A stretch of DNA of 64,000 bases, taken from positions 868,001 through 932,000 of the forward strand of contig CANLXL010000001.1 of the NCBI GenBank assembly GCA_947495125.1, read 5' to 3'. Shown here one piece after another: positions 26,983 to 35,199 of the stretch (position 1 is its first letter; each line of letters begins with the position of its first letter). Both the position numbers and the translations under genes were made by a program. This stretch comes from an uncultured Flaviramulus sp. Its GTDB lineage: Bacteria > Bacteroidota > Bacteroidia > Flavobacteriales > Flavobacteriaceae. The notes beneath the pieces were generated by a model that saw only the letters and a list, made by a program, of their open reading frames with translations, had not been told where the DNA came from and ran no database searches.

Positions 26983-28440
26983 TCATTTTACAATTTCATC
27001 AATAAAATCTTGTTTTGTTACAATTTCCCATGTCTGTCCATTGTCATCAGACATTGCCAATACACGACGGAAATCCCAAGTCTTGTAATCTGCACCACTA
27101 TTAGGTGTCCAAGAAATAAAAACCCTGTTTTTTTTATCCATATACACATGATGATAATATACTCGATATCCTACTTTTGAATTTTGATCTACAAATAACT
27201 TTCCATTATCATTTGCATAACCTTTTTTTATATCTTCAACTTGATACCAGAGTTTATAAGGACTTCCTGATCTGAAAAATGAATGCTTTTTACCAGAGCT
27301 ATCAAACAGCAAAGAGCTATACGTTCGATTACTACCAATATTTTTGATTTCTTCCCAAGCAGTAATATCCAATTTCTTAGTAGATCTTGTACTGATAAAT
27401 GGTCCGGTAGGGTTATTCGCATGCGCTCCACTTTGTATATACAAATAACCGTCTTTGTCAACTGCTATAACCGGCACGCTATGCCCATCTGCAAAAGAAG
27501 GAGTAGCATCAAACAAAAACTTCCTTTCGGATTCAAATTTGTTCGATTTTCTATTAAACTTTTTCACATAACCTGCATTGTTTCCGTCTGGGTCTTTATT
27601 AGGATCTGAATCATGCCTTGTATAAGTTACAAAAGCATATTTACCTATAGTCACTGCAAAATTCTCACCACCTGAATGTTTGGTAAATCCAGGAATATTG
27701 GTATCAAGTAATACCGGTTCTGCAAAAATTAAATTACCCCTATCAAAATAACCATTTAATATATATGCACGATTATAACTTTTCTGTGCCCAAATTGAAG
27801 GGGTGTTATACGGGAAATTTTGTTGTGGTCTTAAAAATGTTAATAATGGGGCATATTTTTCATTCCCGTTAAAACTATTTCTGGTCTCCATTTTTGCCAT
27901 TCGTGAATCAGCAGGAATAACGTCTTTAATTATAAAATCACCTTTAAAATCATCACGTCCTATATTACTCGCATAGAGAACAATACTTCTTCTAGTTATT
28001 TTACCATCTGTCTTTTTAAACATCACATCAATCAATGCTATCAAATTATCATTATCATCAATCATTAATTGACAGGATCTGGATGCATTATGACCCTGAT
28101 ACGCTTCATCATCTTTATTTATATAAAGGCTATCACCAAATATTCTTATCAATTCGTCCTTATAGCTATAGTTTACCCATCGATTGTTTCGAAGGGTAGT
28201 AATTTGATATACTCCATTTTTTATATTGTGACCTACAAGCGTATTATTGATAATATAAGGCCTGTTCTTTTTATCAAAATCCAATGCTAGAGGTGCTTCA
28301 TAACTTAAATCTTCTATAAATTGCTCAGAACTACCCTTTTGTTCATGATAGAATATAGGTTGTCTGTTTGGTTCTTGCGAAAAACATCTATTTCCATTTA
28401 CTATTAATACTACTAATATGATAAAGTATTTTAAGCGCAT
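26983..28440 (-). CDS. Secreted BNR-repeat beta-propeller protein (BNR_4-like), possible polysaccharide lyase
   Basis: A 485-residue protein with a signal peptide (YFIILVVLIVNGNRCFSQ). The body shows repeated propeller-blade motifs: LALDFDKKNRPYIINN, SRSCQLMIDDNDNLIALID, VPVIAVDKDGYLYIQSG, MDKKNRVFISWTPN and AMSDDNGQTWEIV. It resembles the BNR_4 family. Some seven-bladed propeller proteins from marine flavobacteria are uronate-polysaccharide lyases, and conserved-looking His and Tyr residues occur (GHNASR, DGHSVPV, YTRHDSD). It stands in line with GH172-like and GH88 genes. GH88 needs an unsaturated uronic acid that only a lyase makes, so a lyase role is an attractive inference but not proven. 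Confidence 0.75.
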   Translation of the reverse strand: MRLKYFIILVVLIVNGNRCFSQEPNRQPIFYHEQKGSSEQFIEDLSYEAPLALDFDKKNRPYIINNTLVGHNIKNGVYQITTLRNNRWVNYSYKDELIRIFGDSLYINKDDEAYQGHNASRSCQLMIDDNDNLIALIDVMFKKTDGKITRRSIVLYASNIGRDDFKGDFIIKDVIPADSRMAKMETRNSFNGNEKYAPLLTFLRPQQNFPYNTPSIWAQKSYNRAYILNGYFDRGNLIFAEPVLLDTNIPGFTKHSGGENFAVTIGKYAFVTYTRHDSDPNKDPDGNNAGYVKKFNRKSNKFESERKFLFDATPSFADGHSVPVIAVDKDGYLYIQSGAHANNPTGPFISTRSTKKLDITAWEEIKNIGSNRTYSSLLFDSSGKKHSFFRSGSPYKLWYQVEDIKKGYANDNGKLFVDQNSKVGYRVYYHHVYMDKKNRVFISWTPNSGADYKTWDFRRVLAMSDDNGQTWEIVTKQDFIDEIVK

Positions 28441-28452
28441 TTGTTTTAATAT

Positions 28453-29670
28453 TTAATATTCTATATCTAAAATATTTTTGGACGGCAATGAGGGAAAAGT
28501 AGTGTGTGGCTCGGTTTGATACCAAAATGCGACTGAAGAAACATCATCTTCAAGCGGTAAATAGTTACCATCATCATCCCAACCTAAACATTGAATTTGA
28601 ATTTTAAAATCTGATTTGAAGCGAATAGGGTCATAAATATGCCATCTATATTGACCAAAACGACCAACAAATTCTCCGTTGTGCTCCACATGATAAAAAC
28701 CGGAATAAGGAGTGTTGTAGTCATCATATTTAAAATTCTTCCATCCTTCATCGAAGAACTTTTTGTAAGCATAAGAGCCTAAAAAGTAATCTTCTTCACC
28801 TGTTCCGTTAATGGTTGGGTATTCTTTATCCCCATCAATAAACATTTGCACTTCACCTTCACCCCACCAACGATTACTGCGAGTCCCACGAGAAAGAAAC
28901 GTTCCAACATAGTGTCCGCGTCCTCTAATATCATCGACTATGACATACTCTTCTTTGAAAGGAACTTTCTTCACTCTACGAAATTGCGCATGGAAATAAG
29001 CTGCATTTTCGGGAACTGGAGTTAAGTTATAATCTATTTGATAATAGAGTGTCGTTCTTGATTCAGTCAGATTTTCCATAGTTATTTTACATTTCTTTCG
29101 AAACGGCATCTGCCAAAAACTATTAAATCCATTTAAAGGATTTACACAAACTGCCAATGAATTGATACTGGTCTGATTTTTACTTCCCCAAGCATTACAG
29201 AAGAAATCACCAACAGGTGATTCTACAGATGGTTCGGTTTCATCATCCCAATAAATACGGATAATCCTAAGTCGGTCATTTTCATTACGTCCTGGGGTCA
29301 TCCATATATGGTTGATAATACCTGACCCTGTAATGTTCGCCAATACTTTTTCTTCTCCTGGTTCAATAAAAACATAAGGATTGGCCTTCCAACCATATTT
29401 TTTTGCTGCTCTTACCGCATTCCCTTTTTCAGCACTAACACGACCTCCTTGACCTTTTTCTCCTGTCAGATTTTCAGGACTAATGGAACGACTTTCAGCA
29501 TCGTTCATAAGAAACAAATTATTCATCCCGGGTATTAGTACAGATGATGAGTTTTCTTGTAAATTTTTCGTTTCATTTTCTTGCTTACATCCTGAAATAC
29601 AGGCGAAAACCAAGCTAAATAATAGAAAACTAAAATTCTTAATCATTTTTATTTGTTTGTTCATAATCAT
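28453..29670 (-). CDS. DUF2961 / GH172-like lipoprotein glycosidase
   Basis: A 405-residue protein with a lipoprotein signal ending at ISGC. VLANITGSGIINHIWM, IYWDDETEPSVESPVGDFF, TINGTGEEDYFLGSY, YRWHIYDPIRF and the C-terminal SSVAFWYQ are hallmarks of DUF2961, now family GH172. The Glu residues of GTGEEDYF correspond to the catalytic region of characterised GH172 enzymes, which act on fructofuranose or arabinofuranose linkages. No furanose-containing glycan is otherwise indicated here, so the substrate is open. It is 12 bases upstream of the BNR gene and follows GH88 on the same strand. Confidence 0.85.
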   Translation of the reverse strand: MIMNKQIKMIKNFSFLLFSLVFACISGCKQENETKNLQENSSSVLIPGMNNLFLMNDAESRSISPENLTGEKGQGGRVSAEKGNAVRAAKKYGWKANPYVFIEPGEEKVLANITGSGIINHIWMTPGRNENDRLRIIRIYWDDETEPSVESPVGDFFCNAWGSKNQTSINSLAVCVNPLNGFNSFWQMPFRKKCKITMENLTESRTTLYYQIDYNLTPVPENAAYFHAQFRRVKKVPFKEEYVIVDDIRGRGHYVGTFLSRGTRSNRWWGEGEVQMFIDGDKEYPTINGTGEEDYFLGSYAYKKFFDEGWKNFKYDDYNTPYSGFYHVEHNGEFVGRFGQYRWHIYDPIRFKSDFKIQIQCLGWDDDGNYLPLEDDVSSVAFWYQTEPHTTFPSLPSKNILDIEY

Positions 29671-29834
29671 ATTTTATTCATTTTTATTAATCTAATCACT
29701 CCAAAATTAAAACACCTTAATTTAACTTGTTTGCACCTGTCATTATAATACCGCGTTATAATAAATTAATTCATCATTCCATTTGCTCCTACTACGCTTA
29801 AATATTGCTAATGTCTGAAAGAAATAAAATAAAA

Positions 29835-29847
29835 AATCGATTGTATT
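29835..29847. promoter_or_regulatory. Half-site of the ATCGATTGTATT operator-like element before the GH172-like gene
   Basis: AATCGATTGTATT matches one complete half plus the centre of the perfect palindrome at 31147-31168. The other half is poly-A. It lies 165 bases before the start of the GH172-like gene on the minus strand and could be a weaker site for the same protein. Confidence 0.35.
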
Positions 29848-29874
29848 CTACATTTAGTTTTAAGAAAAAAACTG

Positions 29875-31086
29875 TTAAAACCAATTTTTTCTTCTGTACA
29901 ATGCCTCTAAGTAATAATAATCCGCATAGTTCAATGGTACGTCCATTTCCACTTCATCAGGATGACTCCCCACGGAGTGTTTCAGTAAAAACCCATTATT
30001 TGTCCTAAGTTCAGCTCTGTAAGAATCAGATGAAAGGCTTTCAAGAATTTTATCAGCCAATTGTAAAAAATCTTTGGATTCTATTTCAGTCACCATAGTA
30101 CTGAGTTCAATCAATGCTGACGCAGTAATGGCTCCTGAAGATGCATCTCTTTTGGTTTCCGGGCTGGCTATTACATCATAATCCCAAAGCGGAATTTTGT
30201 CCGCTGGAAGATTTGGGTGGCTTTTTATAAATGCTGCTATTTTTTTAGCCTGTTCCAAATATGCTTCATCGTTTGTTTCCCTATAGCAAACTGTAAAACC
30301 GTATAATCCCCATGCCTGACCCCTTGCCCATGCCGAATCATCCTTAAAACCCTGAGCAGTCTTCCTTTGAAGTATTTCTCCATTCTCCCGATTATAGTCC
30401 AAAACATGTATTGAACTATTGTCTTTTCTGAAATGATTCTTCATGGTATTGTTCGCATGCGATACGGCTATATTATAAAAAGTAGAATCTCTAGATATTT
30501 TTGTGGCATGAAACATCAGCTCCAAATTCATCATATTATCAATAATCACAGGACAATTCCATCTTTCACTAGTGCCCCAAGATTGAATGATACCAGCCTT
30601 TGGCACATAACGCGTGGCCAAAGACTTGGCCGTTCGTACAATTATCTCATTGTATGCTTCGATCTTATCATTTGAAAATCGGATTCCGTTTCCATAACTA
30701 CATTCCATGATAAAACCTACATCATGGTTTCCTCCCCAATATTGAATAGTATCCAATTTCTCTGTATATCTTATGGCTCTTTCTTTCCATTTGATATTAT
30801 TGTTAAGGGCGTACATATACCACAACGAACCTGCATAAAAGCCACTAGTCCAATTATAGTTATCTACAAATCTTGTAGTACCATTATCATTAATCGTTCT
30901 TGGAATATAATCTTTCTTTGAAATTTGAGGAGTTGCAGAAGTATGCAAAAATTCATATTGCTCTTCCACCTCAGACAACAATTGTTTTTCCGTAATCTTT
31001 TCTTTGTCAATCGCTGTTTTTTCATTACAACCTAAAATTAATATTGACATAAAACAAATATTGACTTTGTTCTTAAAACGTCCCAT
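29875..31086 (-). CDS. GH88 unsaturated glucuronyl hydrolase, lipoprotein
   Basis: About 403 residues from an ATG at 31086. This start puts a lipoprotein signal (FMSILILGC) directly at the N-terminus; a longer frame to 31179 lacks this logic and would overlap the operator-like palindrome. The (alpha/alpha)6 barrel motifs are VDNYNWTSGFYAG, YWGGNHDVGFIMECSYG (Asp), VIIDNMMNLELMFHA (Asp), DDSAWARGQAWGLYG and RDASSGAITASAL. GH88 removes the 4,5-unsaturated uronic acid left at oligosaccharide ends by polysaccharide lyases. Its presence implies the target polymer contains uronic acid and that a lyase acts earlier. Neighbours are the GH172-like and BNR genes. Confidence 0.92.
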   Translation of the reverse strand: MGRFKNKVNICFMSILILGCNEKTAIDKEKITEKQLLSEVEEQYEFLHTSATPQISKKDYIPRTINDNGTTRFVDNYNWTSGFYAGSLWYMYALNNNIKWKERAIRYTEKLDTIQYWGGNHDVGFIMECSYGNGIRFSNDKIEAYNEIIVRTAKSLATRYVPKAGIIQSWGTSERWNCPVIIDNMMNLELMFHATKISRDSTFYNIAVSHANNTMKNHFRKDNSSIHVLDYNRENGEILQRKTAQGFKDDSAWARGQAWGLYGFTVCYRETNDEAYLEQAKKIAAFIKSHPNLPADKIPLWDYDVIASPETKRDASSGAITASALIELSTMVTEIESKDFLQLADKILESLSSDSYRAELRTNNGFLLKHSVGSHPDEVEMDVPLNYADYYYLEALYRRKNWF

Positions 31087-31146
31087 AACCAAACTATTAT
31101 AATATCTTAAAAAATTTAAATAACAAAAGTAAATAAAATTCAGAAC

Positions 31147-31168
31147 AAAATACAATCGATTGTATTTT
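31147..31168. promoter_or_regulatory. Perfect 22-base palindrome upstream of GH88
   Basis: The core AATACAATCGATTGTATT is perfectly symmetric, and the symmetry extends through flanking A/T bases to 22 bases. It lies 61 bases upstream of the chosen GH88 start. It differs in its arms from the two other operator types in the window, so a different regulator, perhaps outside the window, is implied. Confidence 0.65.
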
Positions 31169-31394
31169 TTTTTAATCACGTCTAACGCCCGAGGTCAAAG
31201 AAATCTTCTAGGTATAGATTAAAAAAGAAAATGAAACTAAATAAAAATAAAGGATCGAAAGAATATCTATTAACTGTTTAATTCTTTATGAAAGATTTCA
31301 CTCTATATAAAGTTACTAATTAAGAATGGTTTATGGCACAAAAAGTATTTATAAAAAATAGACTTACAACAGAACACTGCTCGTAAATATATAG

Positions 31395-31976
31395 TCAACC
31401 AAGTAAAGACAAAGCAACATTTATGGAGTCTATTAGTTTCTTTTTGTTGGGATTGACTTTAGAAGTTACTCGAAGCCCTGCGTAGGTCATATATAATAGA
31501 GAAGCTAATGATTTTAAGTCCTGTTTAGTTTTTAATTGATTCTTCATCTTCCATTTTTCGAGATATTGATAAAAGATATTTTCAATCATTTTATTGTGGT
31601 TTTCTAACAATTTAATAATGCTATCATCATTGGGAATTAGTTCTGTTGTAGTATTAACAACAAAACAGCCTTTTTTATCATTATCCGTAATCGCTTCGTC
31701 TATAGCTATTTTAAATAGTTTTGAAAATCCTTCTTTAATATCTTGGCTATTTTGAAAAAACTGAATTAATCCTTCAATATTTGTTTTACTGTAATGTTCT
31801 AATGCCTTTTTAAAAAGTTTTTCCTTATCACCAAAAGTATCATATAAACTGGCTCTGTTTATACCTAAATGATCAACCAAATCTTGAACAGAAGTCGCTG
31901 AATATCCTTGTTTCCAAAACAAATTCATTGCTTTTTTCAATACTTCATTTTCATCAAACAGTTTAACTCTTGGCAT
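31395..31976 (-). CDS. TetR/AcrR-family transcriptional regulator
   Basis: About 193 residues from the ATG at 31976. The N-terminal helix-turn-helix is clear (KAMNLFWKQGYSATSVQDLV and INRASLYDTFGDKEKLF), followed by a helical ligand domain (KKGCFVVNTTTEL). A longer frame to 32051 adds residues without TetR similarity. Inverted repeats of the GGAAT-N4-ATTCC kind lie upstream of this gene (32024-32041) and upstream of the SDR gene before it (32842-32859). The regulator therefore probably represses itself and the SDR gene. The pair has no evident link to polysaccharide use. Confidence 0.92.
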   Translation of the reverse strand: MPRVKLFDENEVLKKAMNLFWKQGYSATSVQDLVDHLGINRASLYDTFGDKEKLFKKALEHYSKTNIEGLIQFFQNSQDIKEGFSKLFKIAIDEAITDNDKKGCFVVNTTTELIPNDDSIIKLLENHNKMIENIFYQYLEKWKMKNQLKTKQDLKSLASLLYMTYAGLRVTSKVNPNKKKLIDSINVALSLLG

Positions 31977-31987
31977 AATAAAAAAAA

Positions 31988-32012
31988 TGTGGAAGCGATA
32001 TACACTTCCACA
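31988..32012. promoter_or_regulatory. Inverted repeat TGTGGAAG-N9-CTTCCACA before tetR
   Basis: Perfect 8-base arms at 31988-31995 and 32005-32012, starting 12 bases upstream of the tetR start codon. It could act as an operator or as a 5' leader hairpin. Confidence 0.45.
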
Positions 32013-32023
32013 AATATAGGATA

Positions 32024-32041
32024 TTGGAATTTTCATTCCAA
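32024..32041. promoter_or_regulatory. TetR-type operator-like inverted repeat between SDR and tetR
   Basis: TTGGAATTTTCATTCCAA has perfect 7-base arms around TTTC. The GGAAT/ATTCC arms are shared with the sites at 32842 and 32880 upstream of the SDR gene. Confidence 0.55.
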
Positions 32042-32056
32042 ATAAAGTCAAAAAAA

Positions 32057-32812
32057 TTAGCCTAATAGAGGGTTTACATTAATTCCACCATCAATATTAT
32101 ATTCACCACCTGTTATAAAGGAAGCATCATCCGATGCTAAAAACGAAACAAGTTTAGCTATTTCATCCGGTTGTCCAAATCTCTTTAAAGGAATTCGATC
32201 TTGTATAGCTTCTGCAAATCCATTCAATTGTTCTTCTTCCATACCCGTTTTTTCAAAAATCGGAGTTGAAACGGGACCAGGATTGACAGAATTAATACGA
32301 ATTTTTCTTGGCGCTAATTCAATCGCAGCGGTACGAGTATAAGAATTTAATGCCGCTTTTGATGCAGAATAAACAGCTGTATTAGGCATTCCTGTATAGG
32401 CATTTATAGAAGATAAATTTATTATAGAAGCACCCTCATTAAGAATCGGTAAAAATATCTCGGTAGTGAATACAGCTCCTTTAAAGTTAATTCCCATTTG
32501 ATGGTCAAACACTTCTTCACTTATTTGTCCGACTGGTGCCGGTTTGAAAATACCTGCGTTAACAAATAATATATCTATTTTTCCAAGTTCATTTTTGATT
32601 TTCACAACCAAATTTTCTATTGCTTCTAGACTTTGTACATCTGCAACTATACCCCTTACACCAAGTTTTTTTGCTGCCGATTGAACCCTTCCCGAATCTC
32701 TTCCAGTGATTATAACATTGGCACCTTGATTTTTAAACTCTTTAGCAGATGCATAACCAATACCGCTATTACCTCCAGTAACTACGGCAACTTTACCATT
32801 TAATTTACTCAT
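32057..32812 (-). CDS. SDR-family oxidoreductase next to tetR
   Basis: About 251 residues from the ATG at 32812. The cofactor motif TGGNSGIG, NAG in VNAGIFKPAPVG, the catalytic Ser in INLSSINAYTG and the Tyr/Lys in YSASKAALN are intact, as is GGEYNIDGG near the C-terminus. The substrate is unknown. It is divergent in sequence from the SDR at 8512 and belongs to a TetR-controlled pair often used for stress or xenobiotic responses. It is probably not part of the glycan pathway. Confidence 0.9.
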   Translation of the reverse strand: MSKLNGKVAVVTGGNSGIGYASAKEFKNQGANVIITGRDSGRVQSAAKKLGVRGIVADVQSLEAIENLVVKIKNELGKIDILFVNAGIFKPAPVGQISEEVFDHQMGINFKGAVFTTEIFLPILNEGASIINLSSINAYTGMPNTAVYSASKAALNSYTRTAAIELAPRKIRINSVNPGPVSTPIFEKTGMEEEQLNGFAEAIQDRIPLKRFGQPDEIAKLVSFLASDDASFITGGEYNIDGGINVNPLLG

Positions 32813-32841
32813 ATTTCTAATTTTAATAATTAACAATAATA

Positions 32842-32859
32842 TCGGAACGATTGTTCCGA
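32842..32859. promoter_or_regulatory. TetR-type operator-like palindrome before the SDR gene
   Basis: TCGGAACGATTGTTCCGA has 7-base arms around a 4-base centre and ends 30 bases upstream of the SDR start at 32812. It shares the GGAAy-N4-rTTCC pattern with 32024-32041. Confidence 0.6.
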
Positions 32860-32879
32860 TTACAAACATACAAATATTA

Positions 32880-32891
32880 GAATGATTATTC
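32880..32891. promoter_or_regulatory. Second, shorter TetR-type site before the SDR gene
   Basis: GAATGATTATTC keeps the GAAT-N4-ATTC arms. Its centre is 35 bases from the centre of the site at 32842-32859. Confidence 0.4.
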
Positions 32892-33726
32892 CAAATAAAA
32901 ATTAAATTATTCTTTAAACAATATTATTCTTTTACATTTCCACAATTTATTAGAAACATTTTTTAATTGTGATATCAAAAAAACACTATTCTTTCCTGAT
33001 TATTTTGAGATGATATTGGTGGTTTTACTGTTTGATTTATATCTAATTATAAATCATAAACGTAGCTTTATGATGGGGCATTCCCATTCTATGCTCCATA
33101 TTGGATAATATGTTTTTAATCCATATTTTTTTTAATAAAACAGAAGATTATGAGAACAAATGAGGATTAGCACAATATATCTTGGCTAATTTTTCTCTTT
33201 CAGTTTGTTTTATATTTTTGAATATGAATAAAACAAAAAATCATTAAAAAACTAAAAAAATATTAATAAGATAATGTACTCATTGTTGTTGTTTTAGTCA
33301 TCAGTTAGATATCTTATGTTTGTAAAGACTAATCTATCTTGATTTGTGTTTATCTACGATACTTGTCCTGTAGGTTTTCCACACTCCATTAACACTATTA
33401 TTGATAATAATAAGAGACAATTCAATGAAGTTCTTTAAAAAATATCTGTGTAAATAATTGGTGCAATAGAACTATTTGTTTATACCGCACAAAGAATTAC
33501 GTCAACAATCTCAACAAGCAAAATCGAGGAAGGAAAACCTCGTTTTGGTAATGGTATATGCGAAATAATATTTCTATCTCATCAATGTTCAGCATAGTAT
33601 ATATAAAGAGTTGCTTTAAATTGTTACAGCTAGTAACGCAACTTTTACGTTCACTACAAACAGTTGAAATCACTTCATTATAACTATTTTAAATACACCA
33701 TTACCATTTTTTTATGTAAGTAAGAA
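32892..33726. other. 835-base stretch without a supportable gene
   Basis: No intact frame is convincing. A hairpin with GAGG/CCTC stem and T-run lies at 33525-33546. A minus-strand fragment around 33152-33215 reads TEREKLAKIYCANPHLFS before a stop, which could be old coding debris, but I cannot assign it to a family. Confidence 0.5.
33525..33546. terminator. Short stem-loop followed by TTTT
   Basis: CGAGG at 33525-33529 pairs with CCTCG at 33538-33542, and four T residues follow on the plus strand. It is a weak intrinsic-terminator candidate in a region without a clear gene, possibly left over from a lost one. Confidence 0.3.
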
Positions 33727-34887
33727 CTATTCTTTTTTTGTTAAAGATTTAATTAATTTCACCTCGTCTTCAGAAAAGGGTGTTCCATCTTTTCTTAATA
33801 TATCGTGAAACCATACTTCAGGTTCTTCTTTGAATCCCTTAGGCCATGATGACCATGGATAAATTGTATTAGTTTTTCCTGCGACAAAACCCCAATTAAT
33901 AGCACCTATATTTTCCTTCTTAAAAAGAGGCATTATGTCCTTAAAGTGATTGTTATTACCTCTAGCAAGGTACTCAGTGCATATCATTGGGCGACCATAT
34001 TTCTTTAACTCATTTATCTTATGCTGCACATCTTCTATATTATCATCATAGGCATGAAATGTTATAATATCTGAATTTTCTAACATCATTCTATCCAATT
34101 CAGGCAGCTTCTTTGGCGTTCCCCAATTTTCAATTTCACCAAACCATATTCCCATTGAAAGTGGTTGAGAAGGGTTTACTTCTCTAGCCCATTGAAACAC
34201 TTTTTTCGCCAAACGGTATGTATACTTAACTTTTATATCAGCATCTAATTCTGTTTTGAATTCTGAATCCTTCCCATAAGAACTATCGTTTGTATTACTC
34301 GGTTCATTGTATAAGTCCCAAAATAATATCCTATTATCATATTTAAACCTTTGCAAGAGACCTTTTATAAAACCCTCAATTAATGGGTGTTTAGATTCAT
34401 CTTCTAAATATTCTCTCCCAGGAGATTGTACCCAACCCGAATTGTGTTTTCCCTGAACTGGATCAATTTGCTTACCTAACTTAGGATTAGGATCCCATAC
34501 ATTATCTAATAGAACGATTATGGTTTTAATATCATATTTATCTGAAATACTAAGATATTGATCTATTCTATCGAGATATTCTTCCGAATTGTATTCCCAT
34601 ACTAGATTGTGCAAGTAAACCCTATGGGTATTGAATCCTAATTCTGCCGACCACCTTAGTTCTCTATCAATAGTTTCGGGATCAAAAGTTTCCTTCTGCC
34701 ACATTTCTAATTGATTGATTGCTGTACTAGGACCAAAATTGGTTCCTGCCACCCAATCAAATTGAGAATACCATTTATCTACTTTTTTTATAGACCATTT
34801 TCCTTCGTAAATTTCTTGTCCATAAGACAAATTGCAGACCAAATAACTTAAAAGTATTAATCCTATTTTAATGTTTGCTTTTTTCAT
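33727..34887 (-). CDS. Secreted clan GH-A (cellulase/GH5-like) glycoside hydrolase
   Basis: A 386-residue enzyme with a signal peptide (IGLILLSYLVCNLSYGQ). The TIM-barrel pattern is clear: AELGFNTHRVYLHNLVWEYN, DLYNEPSN carrying the acid/base Glu and PMICTEYLARG carrying the nucleophile Glu, then INWGFVAGKTNTIYPW. Such proteins are often labelled cellulase-family or xylanase, but the specificity is not predictable. Beside fucosidases and GH88 it could cleave the backbone or a side chain with a retaining mechanism. A galM relic lies directly upstream. Confidence 0.85.
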   Translation of the reverse strand: MKKANIKIGLILLSYLVCNLSYGQEIYEGKWSIKKVDKWYSQFDWVAGTNFGPSTAINQLEMWQKETFDPETIDRELRWSAELGFNTHRVYLHNLVWEYNSEEYLDRIDQYLSISDKYDIKTIIVLLDNVWDPNPKLGKQIDPVQGKHNSGWVQSPGREYLEDESKHPLIEGFIKGLLQRFKYDNRILFWDLYNEPSNTNDSSYGKDSEFKTELDADIKVKYTYRLAKKVFQWAREVNPSQPLSMGIWFGEIENWGTPKKLPELDRMMLENSDIITFHAYDDNIEDVQHKINELKKYGRPMICTEYLARGNNNHFKDIMPLFKKENIGAINWGFVAGKTNTIYPWSSWPKGFKEEPEVWFHDILRKDGTPFSEDEVKLIKSLTKKE

Positions 34888-34896
34888 AATTGGTTT

Positions 34897-35127
34897 TTAT
34901 TTAGTTGTTGAAAATTTATAAATGCTTATAGAATAATATTCTTCTCTTGGGTTTAATATAGCTATGGGAAAATGAGGTTCATTTGGAGTATTGGGAAAAT
35001 GCTGAGTTTCCAGACAGAAAGCTGTTCTATGTTTATATTTTTTTTCTTCTTTTCCTACAATAGTTCCGTCTAAAAAATCACCTCCATAGTTTGTTATTGA
35101 TATCACTGTATCTTGCTTATTTTTAAG
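34897..35127 (-). pseudogene. galM: galM (aldose 1-epimerase) relic with most of the middle deleted
   Basis: The minus strand reads LKNKQDTVISITNYGG, the typical GalM N-terminus. It continues directly into DFLDGTIVGKEEKKYKHRTA and FCLETQHFPNTPNEPHFP, the typical GalM C-terminus. The roughly 250 residues expected between are missing, so an internal in-frame deletion has fused the two ends. A stop codon interrupts the frame just upstream of LKNK. The product would lack the catalytic centre. A galactose/fucose mutarotase gene was therefore once part of this cluster. Confidence 0.75.
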
Positions 35128-35199
35128 GAACTACAATCTCAATGTAAACCTCGATAGTTCTTTCCGATTAATATATATAATAAAATGATTCTTATTATG

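Noticed and set aside
33152-33215. Minus-strand fragment TEREKLAKIYCANPHLFS as a relic of an AAA ATPase with DUF4143
   Set aside because: Only about 18 residues resemble that family, and a stop and unrelated sequence follow. Not enough to support a pseudogene call.
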